Assembly: GCA_002189035.1 (NCBI GenBank)
Contig: NEEC01000004.1
Coordinates: 5,208,001 to 5,272,000 of the forward strand
Length of the DNA: 64,000 nucleotides
Source: Utricularia gibba
Taxonomy: Eukaryota > Streptophyta > Magnoliopsida > Lamiales > Lentibulariaceae
Direction: 5' to 3'
Shown here: piece by piece, positions 60,815 to 64,000 of the stretch
How positions within the stretch are numbered: position 1 is the first letter of the stretch
Layout of the letters: every line of letters begins with the position of its first letter
Translations under genes and position numbers: made by a program
The notes under the pieces: generated by a model
The model's input: the letters and a program-made list of their open reading frames with translations, nothing else
Databases searched by the model: none
What the model was told of the DNA's origin: nothing

Positions 60815-63046
60815 TCATCTCTTCCATCCTGGTTGAACCACCTTATCTGAAAGAACGAAAATCCATGGTGGTGAGTAAAGAAAACAGAACAAACAGAAAG
60901 ATGCTTGCTTCTGTAATCTCACCATCTCTGGAGGACAACACTGATACGCTGCTCTTGTTGCTGCCTCCTTTGCCATTAGGCTGCTGTATCCTGGGAGATA
61001 ATGAGTTGGTGAATTTGCTGTTAAGAGATGATGGCAAAGAATGGCGACGAACGTGGCCAGGTCCTGCTCCATCTTCTCTGAATTTGGAAGATCCTGAAGC
61101 TCTAAGCTTCGCTTTTGCAGACTCAGTGGCGGCCATGTAGCTTGGCAAGCTTGGCAGGGTGTTCTGTGCAACAGTTTCCATGGCCTCTGGCTTTGCTGGG
61201 AGAGATCTTCTTTCCTTGTTGGCTCTCCGTTTATCCTCAATGATCCTATCCTGTTTTGGACTGGATTCTTGGGAGAGTGGCGGCTCGAGGCTTTCTGCAA
61301 CATTAGCATCGATGGGGTAAAGATCCTTCTGCGACAAATCATCAGCCTCGATTTTTGAAGCAGCTTCAGCCCCATTTGGTTTGGAGACTGGATTCAGAAT
61401 TTTCTCAGCCTTGTCTACAGGCCGAGGAGCAGTTTTTGCACTCAGCTGTTGCTTGGGCTTCTCTGTGACTGTTTCAGAAACCTTTCGCAAGCTGCGCTTG
61501 ACTCTCTCCAGCTCGTTTTCAGCTTGTTCTTGAACCAACACAGAGTGATGACTATAACCTTTCTTCGGAATCTTTTTTGAGTTGATTTCAAGGGAAGCAG
61601 GCAGACCATTGTCTCCATTTGCCCCACTTTCAGCCCTTCTGAAGGTTCTTTTTGACTTCACTATGTCATTCTCAATCTGCTTTCTGTGAGTCGTCATGAT
61701 GGCAGCTTTGCTTGGACGTGCAGGAGGCACCCAAAAGCGAGAAACGGACCAGCGATCGAGCCAGTTCGCAGATGAATTAGGCGCAGATCTTTCATATTGA
61801 AGAGTCAAGGGCATAGCAGGTGCCACCGAGCCAAGAAGCTAGAACAGCAGCAAAGCATCAGCTATTTGCTTAAAGAAAATCTACGCATTCAAGAGTGCAA
61901 TTTAGAGAAGAAATCTCAGATCAGACCTTACGGATGTATGAATTTGCTGCCAGTTTTTCGATACTGAAACTCGATTTTGCACCAACATTCACCTGCATCT
62001 TCAAAACGAATGCACCTATTAAAGAAAAATGGAAGACGAGAAATATTGGCCATGGTGAGAAACATACCTGGAGCTCTCGAAATTTGTACTTCTTAAGGCT
62101 TTTTTGAGTAGCATCAGCGAGACGAACATTTCGTCCACGAACAACAGCCTGCAGCTTCACAATTCCATACATACAATAGAGAGTAGCAGCAGCCTGTCTT
62201 CGCACCAAATGCCCACGAATAAGAGCCTGAAGCCTTATGATACCCTTCAAAGCCCGAAAAGCACGACGAGCCTGCCAAATATGAGAGATACAGTATGCAT
62301 ACGCAGGGCTGGAATCAAGTAAGAATGCAAGGACTTGAACATTCTCTCTCTTCTTTTTTTGATCTGAACTGTATGCAGGGCTAAAATATATTACCACATA
62401 GCCCTTGAAGGTTGCTTGGACTATTGCGGCAGCATGGTTTTGTCTCTCCTTCTCAGCATCGCTAACTGGAACTGAAGATGCTTGCGTTTCCGAACTTTCA
62501 GCAATACCAGATGCAGTACTACACAGAACACCCGGCAAATCCACCTCAATGCCCGTGTTCTTTGTTCCATTTTCAGTCAGCTGCTGAGGAGCTGATATGA
62601 CTGGAGAATCCTCCACAGGATTCTCTCCTGTTGTCCTAAAAGAAGTCTTTTTTTCAGGTGTAGCATTCTGCAAAGATATATTTAATTACAAAAAAACTTG
62701 CCACAGAATTACAAATTTAACCATGAAGCAAACAGGCCAAATAAGAAATCAAAATAAACACAATCCCAGGTAACATCGTAAGAAGTTTTTCTCTTCATTT
62801 TTTACAGCTTCAAAGTCATAACTGATGCAAACAGCACCACTCCCACATCTCAAAATTGTATAACACGGACTGAATATAAAACAAAAAGAAAATTTCAGCA
62901 AAATTAGAAGCCAATAGAGCATAATACCTATTTGCAGAAAGCCCAGCAAGGATAAAAACATGTTTTCTTACCTTGAGTTGTCTGGATTTGGAATGCTTCT
63001 TTCCAAAAAGAACAGCCTTGATCCACCTCCCTGGAGACTTCCCCAT
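60815..63046 (-). CDS. IQD32: IQ67-domain protein (IQD31/32-like), calmodulin target
   Basis: Calmodulin-binding scaffold at microtubules or the plasma membrane. Exons 62972-63046, 62395-62667, 62068-62271, 61927-61992, 60923-61838 and 60815-60846 join in frame to 521 residues. N-terminus MGKSPGRWIKAVLFGKKHSK. The IQ67 domain spans the end of exon 2 and exon 3: HAAAIVQATFKGYV / ARRAFRALKGIIRLQALIRG, then HLVRRQAAATL and GIVKLQAVVRGRNVR, with the phase-0 intron inside the domain that marks this family. After it comes NSSANWLDRWSVSRFW, typical of IQD29-32, and a long serine/lysine-rich tail ending KVVQPGWKR. Met at 63046 is preceded by no in-frame ATG. The gene is intact. An unspliced 5'UTR intron upstream is likely. 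Confidence 0.93.
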
Positions 63047-64000
63047 CAACAGTTCACTAAAAGAAACCACTAAACATCAAGACACGAACTTCTGAAGTAA
63101 CAAAGAGTTAGGTCATTTTGAGATATCTTGAAAATCATAAATTGGAACTATTTTAAGAAGATCGGACGAGAATGTCCCTCACACCGCACGGTCAGCCGCC
63201 AACTAACCAAAAAATTATACAAAAATAGCAAATGTACAATCTGCAGGGATGGAACAACCCTCATTAGCTAGTGCCAGCACTGTTTTCATCTCAGGGCTCA
63301 TGAAGAAAAACTAAAAACAAGAGTAGAAGAGAAACACTCAGCAAGATCTGCACTCACTTGCCCAGAACGAAAATACACAAATTTCGATGGATTTTGGCAC
63401 AATGTCACTCAGATCTGATATTTTATACCTGGAATAAAACTTCCTAACTGAAATTTTACAATTTGATGATCCTACAGAAGGAGGAGGCCCAGAGGTTTAA
63501 AATAAGGGGACCTGCCCAGTCAGCCCGGAATTCACTGCAGTGACATAAAGCAAAGATGAAAAACCCTGTAGTTGCAATGAATTAAATGTGGATGAATTTC
63601 TGAAATTTGAAGTGAACTCATAAAAGGGGACCTTCCATGATTCCATGACAGCCAGCAACATAAAGTCCCCCTCTTTTCCTCTCTCCGTCTCTGTCTCTCC
63701 CTGGGTATGTTATCTTCCTTCTCCCTTATTCCCTTGTGCTGCACAATGAAGAAGATTAAGCTGCTGAATACGACTGCACGTACCAACTGCAGGAATTATC
63801 GTCACCTCCAATACCAATTATTTTCATTGATTTTTTCCCCCCTCGAGTCTTCATTTTTAAACTCGGCTTATTTCATTTATGCTAAAACTATATAACAAAA
63901 ATAGCAAAAACCCCAAAAAAAGCCAACTTAGATTTTATTGTTTTCGGTCATCCCCAAACGGCTTCCAATTTTCGTATCGTGTACGGAATTTTGCGGGGCT
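63047..64000. other. IQD gene leader and promoter, right window edge
   Basis: No gene seen. 63047-63440 is probably 5'UTR with an intron; the rest is promoter. Pyrimidine-rich microsatellite-like DNA (CTCTCTCCGTCTCTGTCTCTCCC) lies near 63680. Confidence 0.45.

Overview
This is a stretch of nuclear DNA from a flowering plant, very probably a eudicot. Genes are split by many short GT-AG introns, intergenic DNA is AT-rich, and the proteins fit plant-only families: GAUT9-type galacturonosyltransferase, filament-like plant protein, remorin, KRP cyclin-kinase inhibitor, CYC/TB1 TCP factor, NAC and Dof factors, IQD protein and a phage-type mitochondrial RNA polymerase. I cannot fix the species. The TCP and AP2 genes are compatible with an asterid, but that is a guess.

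Layout. 1-4.4 kb: AT-rich DNA with two foldback/TIR elements and a 144-bp tandem repeat. 4.5-9.2 kb: a secreted repeat protein that looks like a multi-copy PIP-type (SGPS) peptide precursor, a broken ERF gene, an LTR-like patch, and a two-AP2-domain gene of the miR172 class. 10.5-16.7 kb: FPP coiled-coil protein (+), F-box/LRR protein (-), remorin (-). 19.2-20.3 kb: KRP (-). 24.9-27.5 kb: CYC/TB1 TCP factor (+) and the proteasome assembly factor UMP1 (+). 27.8-39.6 kb, all minus: cytosolic 6-phosphogluconate dehydrogenase, GAUT9, Sec24C/CEF-type COPII coat. 40.7-51.4 kb, all plus apart from one tRNA: mitochondrial-type bL36, tRNA-Ile(AAU) (-), RPOTm, ribosomal protein eS19, Qb-SNARE VTI1. 53-63 kb: NAC factor (-), cycling Dof factor (-), a two-TM protein (+), a decayed alpha-tubulin copy (-), a coding-like fragment I cannot name (+), and an IQD protein (-).

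The genes do not form an operon-like pathway; this is ordinary mixed plant gene space. Loose themes are gene-expression machinery (bL36m, RPOTm, eS19, tRNA-Ile, with TGGGCY elements and a telo-box upstream), the endomembrane system (Sec24, VTI1, GAUT9), and regulators of development (AP2/TOE, TCP, KRP, NAC, CDF).

An important caution for any user: at least seven otherwise well-conserved genes carry a one- or two-base shift inside a conserved exon, mostly one base missing from a short homopolymer, often a C/G run. Several are in genes that are normally essential (eS19, Sec24, UMP1). I read most of these as probable assembly errors rather than true pseudogenes. The ERF and tubulin copies have larger lesions and look truly dead. 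The best candidate for something undescribed is the eight-copy SGPS peptide precursor at 4518-5264.
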